Of a DNA stretch of 64,000 nucleotides, positions 32,251 to 41,750 are shown in pieces (position 1 is the first letter of the stretch; each line of letters starts with the position of its first letter). This DNA is from Nodosilinea sp. PGN35 (GTDB taxonomy: Bacteria; Cyanobacteriota; Cyanobacteriia; Phormidesmidales; Phormidesmidaceae): contig NZ_JAQKQJ010000015.1 of the NCBI RefSeq assembly GCF_029109325.1, positions 278,133-342,132 of the forward strand, written 5' to 3'. A model generated the notes under the pieces. The model had not been told where the DNA came from. It did not search any database and was given only the letters and a program-made list of their open reading frames with translations. The translations under genes and the position numbers were made by a program.

Positions 32251-34050
32251 ATGGGCTTTTGGGCAGGCTTTTGGATACCTCGGCGCAGGCGGTTGGGGCG
32301 CTGGCTGCTGCTGGGGCTGTGTATAGCGCTGCTGGTGGCGGGGCCGCCGATGCTGGCGATCGCCAACTCCCCAGCGACCGACCCAGCCGCCCCCAGCCCC
32401 GGTCGCCCCGAGGCGGTGGGCAATAAGGTCGATGGATATCCAGTAACGCTGGATGGGGAGCCGCTGTTTTACGTCAAGCAGGGGGTGGATGGGGTTACGA
32501 CGGCAGAGGAGCGAGCGGGCATCATTACCCAGCGACTTGGGGCGATCGCCGCTGACCCCACTCTCAACCCCGACGAGATTCGCGCCCAGTCTTCCGATAG
32601 CCAGAGCGTGGTGCTGGCGGGCGACACCGTGCTGTTCACCGTGCGCCAGGAGGATGTGGCGGCCTATGGCATGTCCCATCCAGAACTGGCCGCTGATGCG
32701 GTGGAGCGGATTCAGCAGGGGGTGATTGGCTATCGCGATCGCCGCAGCCTGCGGCGCATCGTCACCAGCCTGGGGATGACGGTGCTGAGCACCGTTGCCG
32801 TGTTTCTGGTGCTGCGGGGCATTTTGTTTGGCAGCTCCAGGCTGCTGACCTACATTAGCCAGCGGCGGGAGGCCGATACCCTGACCCTGCAAATTCAGGC
32901 GGTGCGGGTGCTGGGCTCGGGGGCCACCAGCTACCTGCTGGGCGGGCTGGTGCGGCTGCTGCGCCCGGTGCTGATCCTGCTGGCGCTGTACCTGTACGTG
33001 CCCTTTGTGCTCAGCCAGTTTCCGGCGACGGCGGCCTTTGGCGACAGCCTGCTGCAAGACATTGCCTTTCGCCTCAGCCTGCTGGCCCAGGGGTTTGTGG
33101 CCTACCTGCCCGAGCTGGCGATGCTTGGGGTAATTGCCCTGGTCACCTACTACGTGATTGAGTTTGCCCGTCAGGTGATTGTTGAGCTGGGTCGCCACGA
33201 CGTGTACCCGTGGTTTTACCCCGAGTGGGTGCAGCCGACCAACCGGCTGGCGATGCTGCTGATCGTGGCGATCGCCATGGTGATCGCCGGGCCGTACCTG
33301 CCGGGGTTTGGCTCCCCTGCGTTTCAGGGAATTTCGCTGTTTTTGGGGGCGCTGCTCACCCTGGGGTCATCTTCGGCGGTGGCCAACGCCCTGTCAGGAA
33401 TTATCTTGATCTACACCCGTGCCTTTCAGCTCAAGGATTTTATTCGCATCAATGATGTGGTGGGCGAGGTGGCCGACAAGTCACTGTTTGTGACACGGGT
33501 GCTGACCCCCAAGCAGGAGACGGTCACCATTCCCAACGCCTCGGTGCTCAACAGCAACGTGATCAACTACAGCGCCATCTGCCGCGAGTCTGGGGGTCAC
33601 CTGCTGCTCTACACCACCGTTACCCTGGGCTACGACCTGCCCTGGCGCAGGGTGCACGAGGTGCTGATTGAGGCGGCACGGGCGACGGCTGACATTGCGA
33701 TCGCCCCGGCCCCCTTTGTGCTGCAAACCGCCCTCAACGACTTCAACGTCAGCTACGAGCTCAATGCCTACACGGCCTCACCCGCCAAAATGCCCGATAT
33801 CTACTCCCGGCTGCACCAAAACATTCAGGACTACTGCAACGCCGCCGACATCGAGATTCTGTCGCCCACCTTTTCGGCCCTGCGCGACGGCAACCACTCC
33901 ACTATTCCCGCCGACTATCTCCCCGACAACTACAGCGCCCCCGCCTTTGTGGTGCAGAGCACCAGCGCTCAGCCGCCGCTGCGCAACCCTAGGCTGAAGG
34001 AGTCTAGGCCAGCCAGCCAGCCAGACGCCACGACAGCTAACGGTGCCTAA
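32251..34050 (+). CDS. Mechanosensitive ion channel (MscS family)
   Basis: 599 residues. N-terminal signal-like helix (WLLLGLCIALLVAGPPMLA), a periplasmic domain of about 150 residues (residues 45-160), then several TM helices and the MscS core: GSSSAVANALSGIILIYTRAFQLKDFIRINDVVGEV (TM3b and beta domain start), VTRVLTPKQETVTIPNASVLNSNVINYS, and a C-terminal alpha/beta cage with LPWRRVHEVLIEAA and FVLQTALNDFNVSYEL. Large MscS homologues like this, with an extra periplasmic domain, are common in cyanobacteria and release solutes on hypo-osmotic shock. It lies 27 bp upstream of an MFS gene on the same strand. Confidence 0.92.
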   Translation: MGFWAGFWIPRRRRLGRWLLLGLCIALLVAGPPMLAIANSPATDPAAPSPGRPEAVGNKVDGYPVTLDGEPLFYVKQGVDGVTTAEERAGIITQRLGAIAADPTLNPDEIRAQSSDSQSVVLAGDTVLFTVRQEDVAAYGMSHPELAADAVERIQQGVIGYRDRRSLRRIVTSLGMTVLSTVAVFLVLRGILFGSSRLLTYISQRREADTLTLQIQAVRVLGSGATSYLLGGLVRLLRPVLILLALYLYVPFVLSQFPATAAFGDSLLQDIAFRLSLLAQGFVAYLPELAMLGVIALVTYYVIEFARQVIVELGRHDVYPWFYPEWVQPTNRLAMLLIVAIAMVIAGPYLPGFGSPAFQGISLFLGALLTLGSSSAVANALSGIILIYTRAFQLKDFIRINDVVGEVADKSLFVTRVLTPKQETVTIPNASVLNSNVINYSAICRESGGHLLLYTTVTLGYDLPWRRVHEVLIEAARATADIAIAPAPFVLQTALNDFNVSYELNAYTASPAKMPDIYSRLHQNIQDYCNAADIEILSPTFSALRDGNHSTIPADYLPDNYSAPAFVVQSTSAQPPLRNPRLKESRPASQPDATTANGA

Positions 34051-34077
34051 CCTCTCTCAACACATCGACAGATTCAG

Positions 34078-35724
34078 ATGGTCAACCAACCGACCCTGCG
34101 ACAACCAACGTTTTTAGATACCTGGGGTCAGCCGCTGGGGCTATGCCTGATTCTGTTTATGCTGTCGTACACCATTGGCGTGGTGCAGCCAATTATGCCG
34201 CCCCTGGTGCAGGAGTTTAACTCCAGCGTGGGCTACATTCAATCGGCCCTGGTGCTGATGTCGCTGGTGACGGCCTCGTTTACCCCCACCGCCGAGAACC
34301 TCAGCCAGCGGCTGGGACGACGCCCGGTGCTGGCGATCGCCCTGGGGCTCTTTGCCCTGGGCCTGGTGGTGATAGTTCTCAGCCCCAGCATTGGTCTGTT
34401 TACCCTGGGTTTGGCGGGGCTGGGCGGGGTGGCGGGGGCGGTGCTGGTCAGCACCCCCGTGGCGCTGATGGATACCCTCTACCCCGATCCGCTGACCCAG
34501 CGGTACGGGCTGGTAGCGTTGGCGATCGCAGGGGTGCTCGGGGCCCTGGTCGGCTCGATCGCGGGGGGGGTGATGGCCTTTGACTTTAGCTGGCGCTGGG
34601 CCTTTGCCTTTGAGCTGGGGCTGATTCCCCTCGTTTGGCTGCTGGTGCGGCCCATGGCGGTACCCGCCCCTACCGCCGCCCTGCCCATTGACTGGCTGGG
34701 CGGGCTGCTGTCGGTGGCGGGGTTTGGGTTTACCCTGGTGGGGCTGAGCCTGGCCTCAGAGCTGGGCTGGTGGCAGCCCAAGGGCAACCCCCAGGGCCTA
34801 GACTTTGCCCTGGCCCCCTTCGGCATTTCTATCGCTCCGGTGCTGATCGCGGCGGGGGTGATCTGCTTGGGAATACTGGTGTTTTGGGAACGGCAGCGAT
34901 CGCGCCAGGGCCAGCCATCCCTGCTGCGGCTGGGGGTGTTTAACCGTCGTATCTACACCCTGGGCTTAGCCATTGGCACGCTGCACACGATGGCCACCGT
35001 GGGGGTGCAGTTCAATTTGTTTCAGTTCATACCGGCGGTGGTGGGGCTCAACCCGGTGCAGACCGCCATTGCCGTCATGCCTTCTACCATTGCCCAGCTG
35101 ACGGTGCTGCTCCTGCTGGTCAAGCGGCGGCCCCAGGTCCCACCCCGCTACTTACTCCAGGCGGGGCTGCTGGTCAAGAGCGTGGGCATTGCCATGCTGG
35201 TAGCCGCCGTCAGCCCGCCCGTGACCGCCCTAGGTCTACTGCCCGCTCTGACGGTCATGGGCGCGGGCACGGGGCTGTTTACCACCTACATCACCTCCCT
35301 CACCTTTGCCGATACCCACAGCGATCAAAAAGCCGAAGCGCGGGGCGTTTATCGCCCGTTTCAAAACCTGGGAGCCTCGCTGGGGCGAGGCATCTTGGGC
35401 ACGCTGCTGGTGAGCTTGGCCTCGCTCAAAATTGTGGACGGCATTTTGGCCGAGCTGGGCCAATCGGTTGCCCCCGAGGTGCGGCGCAGCGCGGTGCGAT
35501 CGCTTCAGGTGGCCATTCAAACCCTCAGACGCAGCGATCGCCGCCAGCTATTCGACCATTTGCCCGACTCCATTCAGCCCGCCCTCAACGGCATTTTGCA
35601 AACGGCGGCGGTGCAGGCGATGCAGAGCACGCTGCTGGTGATCTTGGCCCTGTGCCTGCTGTGCCTGGGCCTGTCGTTCCTGCTGCCCAAGACCGTCAAA
35701 ACCATTGAGGCCCCCATCGAGTGA
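34078..35724 (+). CDS. MFS transporter, probably DHA2-like
   Basis: 548 residues, about 12-14 hydrophobic helices. MFS marks: SYTIGVVQPIMPPLVQEF in TM1, the loop 2-3 motif LSQRLGRRPVLAIALGLFALG (G-x-x-x-D/N-R-x-G-R-R type), PVALMDTLYP, and GVLGALVGSIAGGVMAFDFSWRWAFAFELGLIPLVWLLV (motif C-like). The second half retains TTYITSLTFADT and an atypically long C-terminal loop (EVRRSAVRSLQVAIQTLRRSDRRQLFDHLPDSIQ) before the last helix, reminiscent of EmrB/QacA-type multidrug exporters. Substrate unknown. It probably shares a transcript with the MscS gene. It ends at a symmetric hairpin shared with a convergent gene. Confidence 0.9.
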   Translation: MVNQPTLRQPTFLDTWGQPLGLCLILFMLSYTIGVVQPIMPPLVQEFNSSVGYIQSALVLMSLVTASFTPTAENLSQRLGRRPVLAIALGLFALGLVVIVLSPSIGLFTLGLAGLGGVAGAVLVSTPVALMDTLYPDPLTQRYGLVALAIAGVLGALVGSIAGGVMAFDFSWRWAFAFELGLIPLVWLLVRPMAVPAPTAALPIDWLGGLLSVAGFGFTLVGLSLASELGWWQPKGNPQGLDFALAPFGISIAPVLIAAGVICLGILVFWERQRSRQGQPSLLRLGVFNRRIYTLGLAIGTLHTMATVGVQFNLFQFIPAVVGLNPVQTAIAVMPSTIAQLTVLLLLVKRRPQVPPRYLLQAGLLVKSVGIAMLVAAVSPPVTALGLLPALTVMGAGTGLFTTYITSLTFADTHSDQKAEARGVYRPFQNLGASLGRGILGTLLVSLASLKIVDGILAELGQSVAPEVRRSAVRSLQVAIQTLRRSDRRQLFDHLPDSIQPALNGILQTAAVQAMQSTLLVILALCLLCLGLSFLLPKTVKTIEAPIE

Positions 35725-35741
35725 CCAGCAATTCGGGTGTC

Positions 35742-35791
35742 GTATCAGGCCCAGAGGCCCATACACGAGACTGGGCCTCTGGGCCTGATAC
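35742..35791. terminator. Bidirectional terminator between MFS and Mn-catalase genes
   Basis: A perfect 20-bp inverted repeat: arms 35742-35761 and 35772-35791 (GTATCAGGCCCAGAGGCCCA and its complement), with a 10-base loop. It lies between two convergent genes and can terminate both. Confidence 0.85.
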
Positions 35792-35824
35792 TTCGATTGT
35801 GAATTAACCGAGTTGCTGAGAACC

Positions 35825-36679
35825 CTACTTTTTAGGCGTGGAGTACAGCTTGGGGTTGGGCACTGGAGCTTCGCCCATGGGGCTTTGGGGTTCTGGATTT
35901 TCCAGATACTGAAATTCACCCTTGCCGTCGGGGGTGGGGCCTTTTGCCCAGCGGCCCTCTTTACTCTCGGTGCCCTCCGACAGGTTCCAGAAGGTGTAGG
36001 CGGCGTCCTGCTTCTCCTGGGACTGCGGGAAGCGGCTGGGCACGGGTAGGCTCTCTAGACCATCGGCCTTGAGTTCTTCGATCGCCGCCAGCCACTGATT
36101 TTGGTGCATGGTATCGCGGGCGATCATGTAGCTCAAGGTGTCTTTAACGCCGGGGTCGGTAGACATTTCGTACAACCGCACGGCCTGGAGACGCCCCTGG
36201 GCCTCGGCCTGCACGTTGGAGTAAAAATCGGCCATCAGGTTGCCCGAGGCCACAATGTAGTTACCGTTCCAGGGATAGCCCACGCTATCGGCGGGCAGGG
36301 CACCGCCACCCGACATCACGGCATGCTTGGGGTTCATGCTGCCCAGGATAATTTCTTCGGTTTTCATGCCCCCCATCACTCCTTCAACAATGGGGTCTTT
36401 GATGGCATTTTCTTGCACCTCCGGAGGGGCTTTATCGACTAGATGGGCAATCATATTGGCCAGCATCTCAATGTGGCCAATTTCTTCGGTGCCAATGTCG
36501 AGCATCATATCTTTGTATTTGGCTGGCCCCCGGCAGTTCCAGCCCTGAAATAGATACTGCATCATCACAGACATTTCGCCGAAAGGCCCGCCAATCAACT
36601 CTTGTAGCTGTTTGGCATAAACCGGATCGGGCTTTTCAGGCTTGGTGAAATATTGCAGACGCTTCTTGTGGTAAAACAT
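35825..36679 (-). CDS. Manganese catalase
   Basis: 284 residues, KatN/Mn-catalase family: a dimanganese ferritin-like four-helix bundle that splits hydrogen peroxide (EC 1.11.1.6). Metal-ligand blocks: GEMSVMMQYLFQGWNCRG (first Glu), IGTEEIGHIEMLANMIAHLV (Glu and His), NVQAEAQGRLQAVRLYE (Glu) and ARDTMHQNQWLAAIEEL (His). The C-terminal tail after FWNLSEG is the usual Pro-rich extension that binds the next subunit. Start ATG 36679. Single-gene unit convergent with the MFS gene. Such catalases are common in desiccation-tolerant or mat cyanobacteria. Confidence 0.94.
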   Translation of the reverse strand: MFYHKKRLQYFTKPEKPDPVYAKQLQELIGGPFGEMSVMMQYLFQGWNCRGPAKYKDMMLDIGTEEIGHIEMLANMIAHLVDKAPPEVQENAIKDPIVEGVMGGMKTEEIILGSMNPKHAVMSGGGALPADSVGYPWNGNYIVASGNLMADFYSNVQAEAQGRLQAVRLYEMSTDPGVKDTLSYMIARDTMHQNQWLAAIEELKADGLESLPVPSRFPQSQEKQDAAYTFWNLSEGTESKEGRWAKGPTPDGKGEFQYLENPEPQSPMGEAPVPNPKLYSTPKK

Positions 36680-36977
36680 ATTTTTTTGTGGTGAACAACG
36701 TTAGCAAGAGCATTAAACATTTGCGCTTCGCTTGCCTTTCATGGTTACGGAGTGGTAAGGGTTTTCTATCTCTCAAAGGGGTCATTAAAGCGCACGCTTG
36801 ATCGATCTGCCCCCCTAGCCGGAGGGGGCCTCATGCTAAAGGTTTACTCGTCGCTCTAACGGAGTCATACAAAATCCTGTCTGTCTCCTCCGGCCCCTGC
36901 CCCAACGACACCTTTACAACCAGCAATCCCTTGACTACCGTGGGGGAATAGCCCTCTATCGTTATGCGCCGTCTCCT

Positions 36978-38159
36978 ATGCAGTACCGCCGCTTTGGTCG
37001 CACCGAGCTTCAGATGCCCGTCTTTTCCTGCGGTGGCATGCGGTATCAGCACTCGTGGAAAGATGTGCCGCCAGCGGACATTCCCCGTAAAAATCAGGAG
37101 AACTTAGAGGCCACGATTCGCCGGGCGCTGGAGGTGGGCATCAACCACATCGAAACCGCGCGGGGCTACGGCACCTCGGAGATTCAGCTGGGGCAGATTT
37201 TGCCGCAGCTCGATCGCAGCCGCCTGATTGTGCAGACCAAGGTTTCCCCCACCGCCGACCCCGCCGAGTTTCGCCAGCACCTGGCGCAATCCCTGGATAA
37301 CCTCAGGCTCAATACCGTAGACCTGCTGGGCATCCACGGCATTAACACGGCAGAGCTGCTGGACTGGACCCTGCGCCCCGGCGGCTGCATGGAGGTGGCG
37401 CGGGAGTTTCAGCGCCAGGGGCGGGTGCGGTTTATTGGCTTTTCGACCCACGCGCCCACGGCAATCATTCAGCAGGCGATCGCCTCCGATGCGTTTGACT
37501 ACGTCAACCTGCACTGGTACTACGTCAACCAGGACAACTGGCCTGCGATCGCCACCGCCCAGCGCCACGATGTCGGCGTTTTCATCATCAGCCCCTCCGA
37601 CAAGGGGGGCCATCTGTACAATCCGCCCGCCAAGCTAGTGGAGCTGTGCGACCCGCTCAGCCCTATGGTGTTTAACGACCTGTTTTGCCTCAGCCATCCC
37701 CAGGTGCACACCCTCAGCATTGGCGCGGCGCGGCCCACCGACTTTGACGAGCACCTCAAGACGCTGCCCCTGCTAGAGCAGGCCGACCGGCACCTCAAAC
37801 CCGTGCTCGATCGCCTGCACCGCCACGCCCAAACCGTGCTGGGCGACGACTGGCTGCGCACCTGGCAGCTGGGTTTGCCCAGCCCCGACGAGACCCCCGG
37901 CCACATCAACATTCCCGCCATTTTGCGGCTGCGAAATTTGCTGCTGGCCTTTGACATGGAAGACTACGCCAAGGCCCGCTACAACATGCTGGGCAACGCG
38001 GGCCACTGGTTCCCCGGCGAAAAAGCCGAGCACCTCGATCGAGTCGATCTGTCTGACTGCCTGCGCCGCAGCCCCCACGCCGACAAAATTCCCCGCCTGC
38101 TGGCCGAAGCCCACGATCGCCTGGCGGGTCAAGCCATGGCCCGGCTCTCCAACGCCTAG
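36978..38159 (+). CDS. Aldo/keto reductase (COG1453-like)
   Basis: 393 residues. NAD(P)H-linked oxidoreductase with a TIM barrel: MQYRRFGRTELQMPVFSCGGMRY, GINHIETARGYGTSEIQLG (catalytic Tyr region), TKVSPTADPAEF, VDLLGIHGINT, GRVRFIGFSTHAP, YVNLHWYYVNQ, GVFIISPSDKGGHLY. The C-terminal part (LLAFDMEDYAKARYNMLG) is the helical region that in relatives carries a 4Fe-4S motif of several spaced Cys. Here only one Cys (LSDCLRRSPHADKIP) remains, so the cluster is probably absent. Start ATG 36978. It converges with the DUF1400 gene with 7 bp between. Confidence 0.9.
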   Translation: MQYRRFGRTELQMPVFSCGGMRYQHSWKDVPPADIPRKNQENLEATIRRALEVGINHIETARGYGTSEIQLGQILPQLDRSRLIVQTKVSPTADPAEFRQHLAQSLDNLRLNTVDLLGIHGINTAELLDWTLRPGGCMEVAREFQRQGRVRFIGFSTHAPTAIIQQAIASDAFDYVNLHWYYVNQDNWPAIATAQRHDVGVFIISPSDKGGHLYNPPAKLVELCDPLSPMVFNDLFCLSHPQVHTLSIGAARPTDFDEHLKTLPLLEQADRHLKPVLDRLHRHAQTVLGDDWLRTWQLGLPSPDETPGHINIPAILRLRNLLLAFDMEDYAKARYNMLGNAGHWFPGEKAEHLDRVDLSDCLRRSPHADKIPRLLAEAHDRLAGQAMARLSNA

Positions 38160-38166
38160 AGTCGGG

Positions 38167-39882
38167 CTATTCTCTGGGCTGACTGTTGGGCAGCTCCAGC
38201 GGGGCAAGGCGCTCGTCGAGGGGAGCGATCAGCTGATCGACATTGACCCCGGCATTCACCATAAACAGGCGAAAGGGTTCGCCCTGGCTGAGGTAGCTGT
38301 CGTAGCCCGATCGCAGGTAGAGGCCGTACTCGGGGCGGCGGGCCACGTAGCGACCCACAAAGGCCAGGCCCAGGGCATTCATGTAGCGGTCAACGACTTC
38401 GGGTTCGGCCAGGGTGAGCCCCGGCAGGGTGGTCAACAGGTGCGACAGCCCGGCATCGAGGGCGGAGAGGTCAATGTGGGCCTGCCCTTCGATTAGCGCC
38501 AGAGAGCGGCTCTCGGTGGTGTACCACGGAAAGGTGCGAAACTGCTCAAACACGGCGGGGGTGGCGGGGTCGTGGCTACCGGCAATCACCATCACCGGCA
38601 CCGCTACCGCCGCCAGCCCCTCGGGGCCAAAGACGCTGCTGTTGACGGGGTTGACCAGCAGCACCGAGTTGACTCGCCCGTCGCGAAAGCGGTAGGTCTC
38701 CCGCGGCAGCTCTAGCGCCTGACACTGCAACAGCAGCGACATATTGAGGTGGAGAAAGCGGCGATTTGCCGCCCGCTCTGACCCGGCATCGCACACCCTC
38801 TGTAAATGGTCGAAATTTAGCTCTGCCCCGGCCACCGCCAGCGCCGTATAGCCCCCCAGGGAGTGGCCCCCCACCCCCACTTGATCGAGCCTGAGGCGGC
38901 CCTCAAACTCGGTAGGGTTGAGCCGCTCTAGCTCGTCGAGCACAAAGGTAATGTCGAGGGGGCGATCGATAAACTCCTGCACCTCAAACACGTCGCGGCT
39001 GAGGCCCGCCTGAAACTCGGCCACCTGCTGCCTGTCGCTGCCGGGGTGCTGGGGCAGCACCACCACAATGCCGTGGGAGGCCAGGTGGGTGGCCCACTGG
39101 TGGCGGGCTTCGGGGCTCGAGGTCAGCCCGTGGGAGAACACCACCACCGGGGCCTGGCCGCGCCAGGTTCGGGGGCGCACCACATCCATGTAGAGCTGGC
39201 GCTGCCGCTGGGTATCGGTCAGCTCAAACCGCTGAATCTGCACTCGGGCCGCGCCGGGAGCGGTCAGGTCGGCGAGGGCAGCGTAGTCAATGGGCTGCTG
39301 CTGCGCCGCCTGCTGGGTGGTGGTGGCCTCCAGCTGAACAATGGCGTCGGCGGTGGCGCTGACGATGCGCTCTACGGCGCTGGCCACCGCCTGGGCATCG
39401 CTGACGCTGATCTGCATGTCGGTGGGCAGCGATCGCACCACATTAATGGCCGACAGCCCCTCAGGGGAATTCGCCGCCTGAATCAGCGCCGCCCGCAGCG
39501 ACAGCTTGCCGTTGCCGCCCGCCCGGGTTCTGAGAATCACCCCCACCTGCTCCAGCAGCTCTTCGCCCAGATTGGTGTAGAGAAAGCGCGACAGCAGCAC
39601 CCCATCGACGGCCAGGGGGCGATCGAGGTTTTGGCGCAGTTGAGCCACCTCAAGGTCACTCAGCCCCACCAGGTTGATGTAAAACGCCAGGTCGTCGGTG
39701 AGTTCCCCAGACTCAATCAGCCTTTCGAGGGAACTGGTGTTCACCGATCGCTCCACCGGGCCGTAGCGAAAGAAAATCGCCTCCGCCGCCTGCCCAGGCA
39801 GCCCGCCCAGCAGGGTCAACCCCAGGCTCAGACCGCCCAGCACCATCCCCCGAGACCACCACCCGACGGCTTGCCAGGTCAT
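38167..39882 (-). CDS. DUF1400 alpha/beta hydrolase, exported
   Basis: 571 residues. N-terminal signal peptide (MVLGGLSLGLTLLGGLPGQAAEA, after a short start). DUF1400 (about 30-160) begins AIFFRYGPVERSVNTSSLERLIESGELTDDLAFYINLV, a cyanobacterial-specific domain. The hydrolase follows: VVVFSHGLTSSPEARHQWATHLASHGIVVVLPQHPGSD and VGVGGHSLGGYTALAVAG with nucleophile Ser near residue 340, then VMVIAGSHDPATP (acid) and EGQAHIDLSA (His). Probably a periplasmic lipase/esterase. Neighbour 39971-41056 is upstream on the same strand with 88 bp between. Confidence 0.9.
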   Translation of the reverse strand: MTWQAVGWWSRGMVLGGLSLGLTLLGGLPGQAAEAIFFRYGPVERSVNTSSLERLIESGELTDDLAFYINLVGLSDLEVAQLRQNLDRPLAVDGVLLSRFLYTNLGEELLEQVGVILRTRAGGNGKLSLRAALIQAANSPEGLSAINVVRSLPTDMQISVSDAQAVASAVERIVSATADAIVQLEATTTQQAAQQQPIDYAALADLTAPGAARVQIQRFELTDTQRQRQLYMDVVRPRTWRGQAPVVVFSHGLTSSPEARHQWATHLASHGIVVVLPQHPGSDRQQVAEFQAGLSRDVFEVQEFIDRPLDITFVLDELERLNPTEFEGRLRLDQVGVGGHSLGGYTALAVAGAELNFDHLQRVCDAGSERAANRRFLHLNMSLLLQCQALELPRETYRFRDGRVNSVLLVNPVNSSVFGPEGLAAVAVPVMVIAGSHDPATPAVFEQFRTFPWYTTESRSLALIEGQAHIDLSALDAGLSHLLTTLPGLTLAEPEVVDRYMNALGLAFVGRYVARRPEYGLYLRSGYDSYLSQGEPFRLFMVNAGVNVDQLIAPLDERLAPLELPNSQPRE

Positions 39883-39970
39883 ACTGTCCCTCCGATTAAA
39901 AATCGTCCTTGCTTAGTTTTCACTGCCGTTCCGCATTCCCCGCTCACAATTCAAAATTCAAAACTTCCCC

Positions 39971-41056
39971 TCACCCCTGCGTCCGCCAGTCCCCATCCAC
40001 CGACCGCAGCCGCCGCAAAATCACCATGTTTGACCCCACCACCGGGTTGCGAGCCACCACCACCCCCGCCGGGTCGCGCAGCTGTAGGGTGCCAAACTGG
40101 AGCCCCTGGGCCTGGGCGTAGATGTCCTGGGCGATTTCATTTTGCTGATCGCTGAGCAGACCGTACCAGGCTTCGGCCACATTCACGCCGAGGGTATTGC
40201 CTGGCAGGTTTACCTCCACCGACTGAATCAGCCCCGCCCCGTAGGAGCGACTGATGCGGCTGACCCGGGTTTGAATGTCGGCGATCAGGGTTTGCTCAGC
40301 GGTGGGCGCGGGCGCGGGCTCAACCGCAGGCGCGAGGTCTGCCGAACCCGGCTCGGCGGCGGGGGCAGCGAAGCGATCCTCCGGGCCGGACTCAGCGGCG
40401 TTAGTAGGCAGGGGTTCTGAGGCCACGGCCCGCTTACTTTGGCCTGCGCCCAGGGGGTTCCACAGGGCCAACAGCAGCATCAGCAGGCCCAGCACAATGG
40501 CGGCGAGCATTTCGTCGGAGAGCTGGCGTTGCAGGTCGGAGGGCAGCTGCGATCGCAGCCACCGCAATCCCTTCTTCCCCAGAGCTACCCCTTCGGCCAG
40601 CAGCAGCAGCAGTTGGTCAACCACGCCCAGCTCCTTCGGCTGGTAGGGCATACCGGTGTCGGCCCAGACATCCTCCGCCGGAGCGCTGAGGGGCGCGTTT
40701 TTGTCCGGGGTCGCCCTGGGCATCTGACGCCGATCGACGTAGGTGGGCGGCGGCTCGGGGGTGGGCACCGGCAGCGGATCTTCCACATCTTGCAGATCGC
40801 TATCGGTCCAGGGCGCTGAATCGGGGGTGGAGGGACGCCCGTTGCCCCCCAGGGCCTCCCTGGGGGCAGGGTCGGCAGCGGAGTCGTTGGTCTCGGGCGT
40901 AGCTCCAGCCGCCGCTCGATCGCCGTCCCGCGCTGCCCCAGGGCCAGACGCGGCGGCTCGCGGCCCGCTCTCCTCCTCTAGCCCCGCTGCATCGGTGCGG
41001 CGCGGCGGCGGAATCGATGGAATTTCTGGGGGAAAGTTGGGGTCTTGGGGTTGCAT
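39971..41056 (-). CDS. Proline-rich single-TM protein, cyanobacterial hypothetical
   Basis: 361 residues. About 1-140 is Pro/Ala/Asp-rich and disordered (PPEIPSIPPPRRTDAAGLEEE...). A short amphipathic block (VVDQLLLLLAEGVALGKKGLRWLRSQLP) precedes one TM helix (EMLAAIVLGLLMLLLALWNP, about 184-203). After a second low-complexity stretch, the last ~110 residues form a domain: TLIADIQTRVSRISRSYGAGLIQSVEVNLPGNTLGVNVAEAWYGLL, ending VARNPVVGSNMVILRR. The layout is that of an inner-membrane protein with a cytosolic Pro-rich arm and a small outer domain. Function unknown. Confidence 0.7.
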   Translation of the reverse strand: MQPQDPNFPPEIPSIPPPRRTDAAGLEEESGPRAAASGPGAARDGDRAAAGATPETNDSAADPAPREALGGNGRPSTPDSAPWTDSDLQDVEDPLPVPTPEPPPTYVDRRQMPRATPDKNAPLSAPAEDVWADTGMPYQPKELGVVDQLLLLLAEGVALGKKGLRWLRSQLPSDLQRQLSDEMLAAIVLGLLMLLLALWNPLGAGQSKRAVASEPLPTNAAESGPEDRFAAPAAEPGSADLAPAVEPAPAPTAEQTLIADIQTRVSRISRSYGAGLIQSVEVNLPGNTLGVNVAEAWYGLLSDQQNEIAQDIYAQAQGLQFGTLQLRDPAGVVVARNPVVGSNMVILRRLRSVDGDWRTQG

Positions 41057-41178
41057 AGGTTAGCCCACCTGTCCTCAATTACCGACACGTGCTGAGACGC
41101 AGCCCTCAAGGGCCGATCTTTCTCAATACTGCCACGTTTCCCAGAAATCTTAGGGTAGAACTTCAGCCACCCAGAGGG

Positions 41179-41676
41179 CTACGGAGGTTCTAGCGGCTCT
41201 GGCGATGGCGCTAAGGGTCTAGACATCGCCTCAGCTGTCGTCGCCGCCCGCTGGTAGAGAATCAGCCGATTGCCGTCAGGATCGTAGGCGTAGATCTCGC
41301 GCCCGTGGGCCGCCGTCAGCTCAGGGCCAGGGGGCGGATAGCCCAGGCCGGTGAGACGGGCGATCGCCGCAGCCAAATCCACCACCTCCAGGCAGAGACT
41401 CATGGCCCCACTGTCGGGGGCCGCAAACTGGGCCACCTGATCGACCTGGGGCCTGAAGATCGCCAGCCGTAGCCCCGGCAGCTGAAACTCAGCGTAGCGA
41501 TCGCGCTGGTAGGGCCGGGCCGCCTGGCTGAGCAGCTCGCCATAAAAGCCCACCAACCGCTCAAACTCTACGCTGCCCAGGGCCACGCAAGCACTCGTGC
41601 AGCCTATTGATACCTCCGCCAAAGCCCTCTCCGCCAAGATCCTCTCGATCACCACCCCTAACTCAGCAGTGGGCAC
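41179..41676 (-). CDS. VOC (glyoxalase/dioxygenase) superfamily protein
   Basis: 165 residues. The VOC fold is indicated by EFERLVGFYGELLSQAARPY, PGLRLAIFRP, MSLCLEVVDLAAAIARLTGLGYPPPGP and GREIYAYDPDGNRLILYQ, whose Y-D-P-D-G-N-x-L-x-L end is the usual metal-site strand. Members include glyoxalase I, antibiotic resistance proteins and dioxygenases; the reaction here cannot be told. The C terminus is a short Pro-rich tail. It precedes a pyrimidine tandem repeat on its upstream side. Confidence 0.78.
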   Translation of the reverse strand: MPTAELGVVIERILAERALAEVSIGCTSACVALGSVEFERLVGFYGELLSQAARPYQRDRYAEFQLPGLRLAIFRPQVDQVAQFAAPDSGAMSLCLEVVDLAAAIARLTGLGYPPPGPELTAAHGREIYAYDPDGNRLILYQRAATTAEAMSRPLAPSPEPLEPP

Positions 41677-41702
41677 TGCCCACCCTACTCCCTAACCCCC
41701 TA

Positions 41703-41750
41703 CTCCCTACTCTCTACCCCCGCTCCCTACTCTCTACCCCCGCTCCCTAC
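41703..41750. repeat. 20-bp tandem repeat CTCCCTACTCTCTACCCCCG
   Basis: Two exact copies (41703-41722, 41723-41742) and a partial third (CTCCCTACTCCGG), overlapping the end of the next minus-strand gene. Same base composition as the tract at 3293-3331. Confidence 0.75.

Noticed and set aside
32236..33198. 320-codon frame antisense to the MscS gene
   Set aside because: Gln/His/Pro-rich shadow with no motif.
39046..40155. 369-codon plus-strand frame over the DUF1400 gene
   Set aside because: Gly/His/Gln-rich shadow; the minus strand encodes a clear hydrolase.
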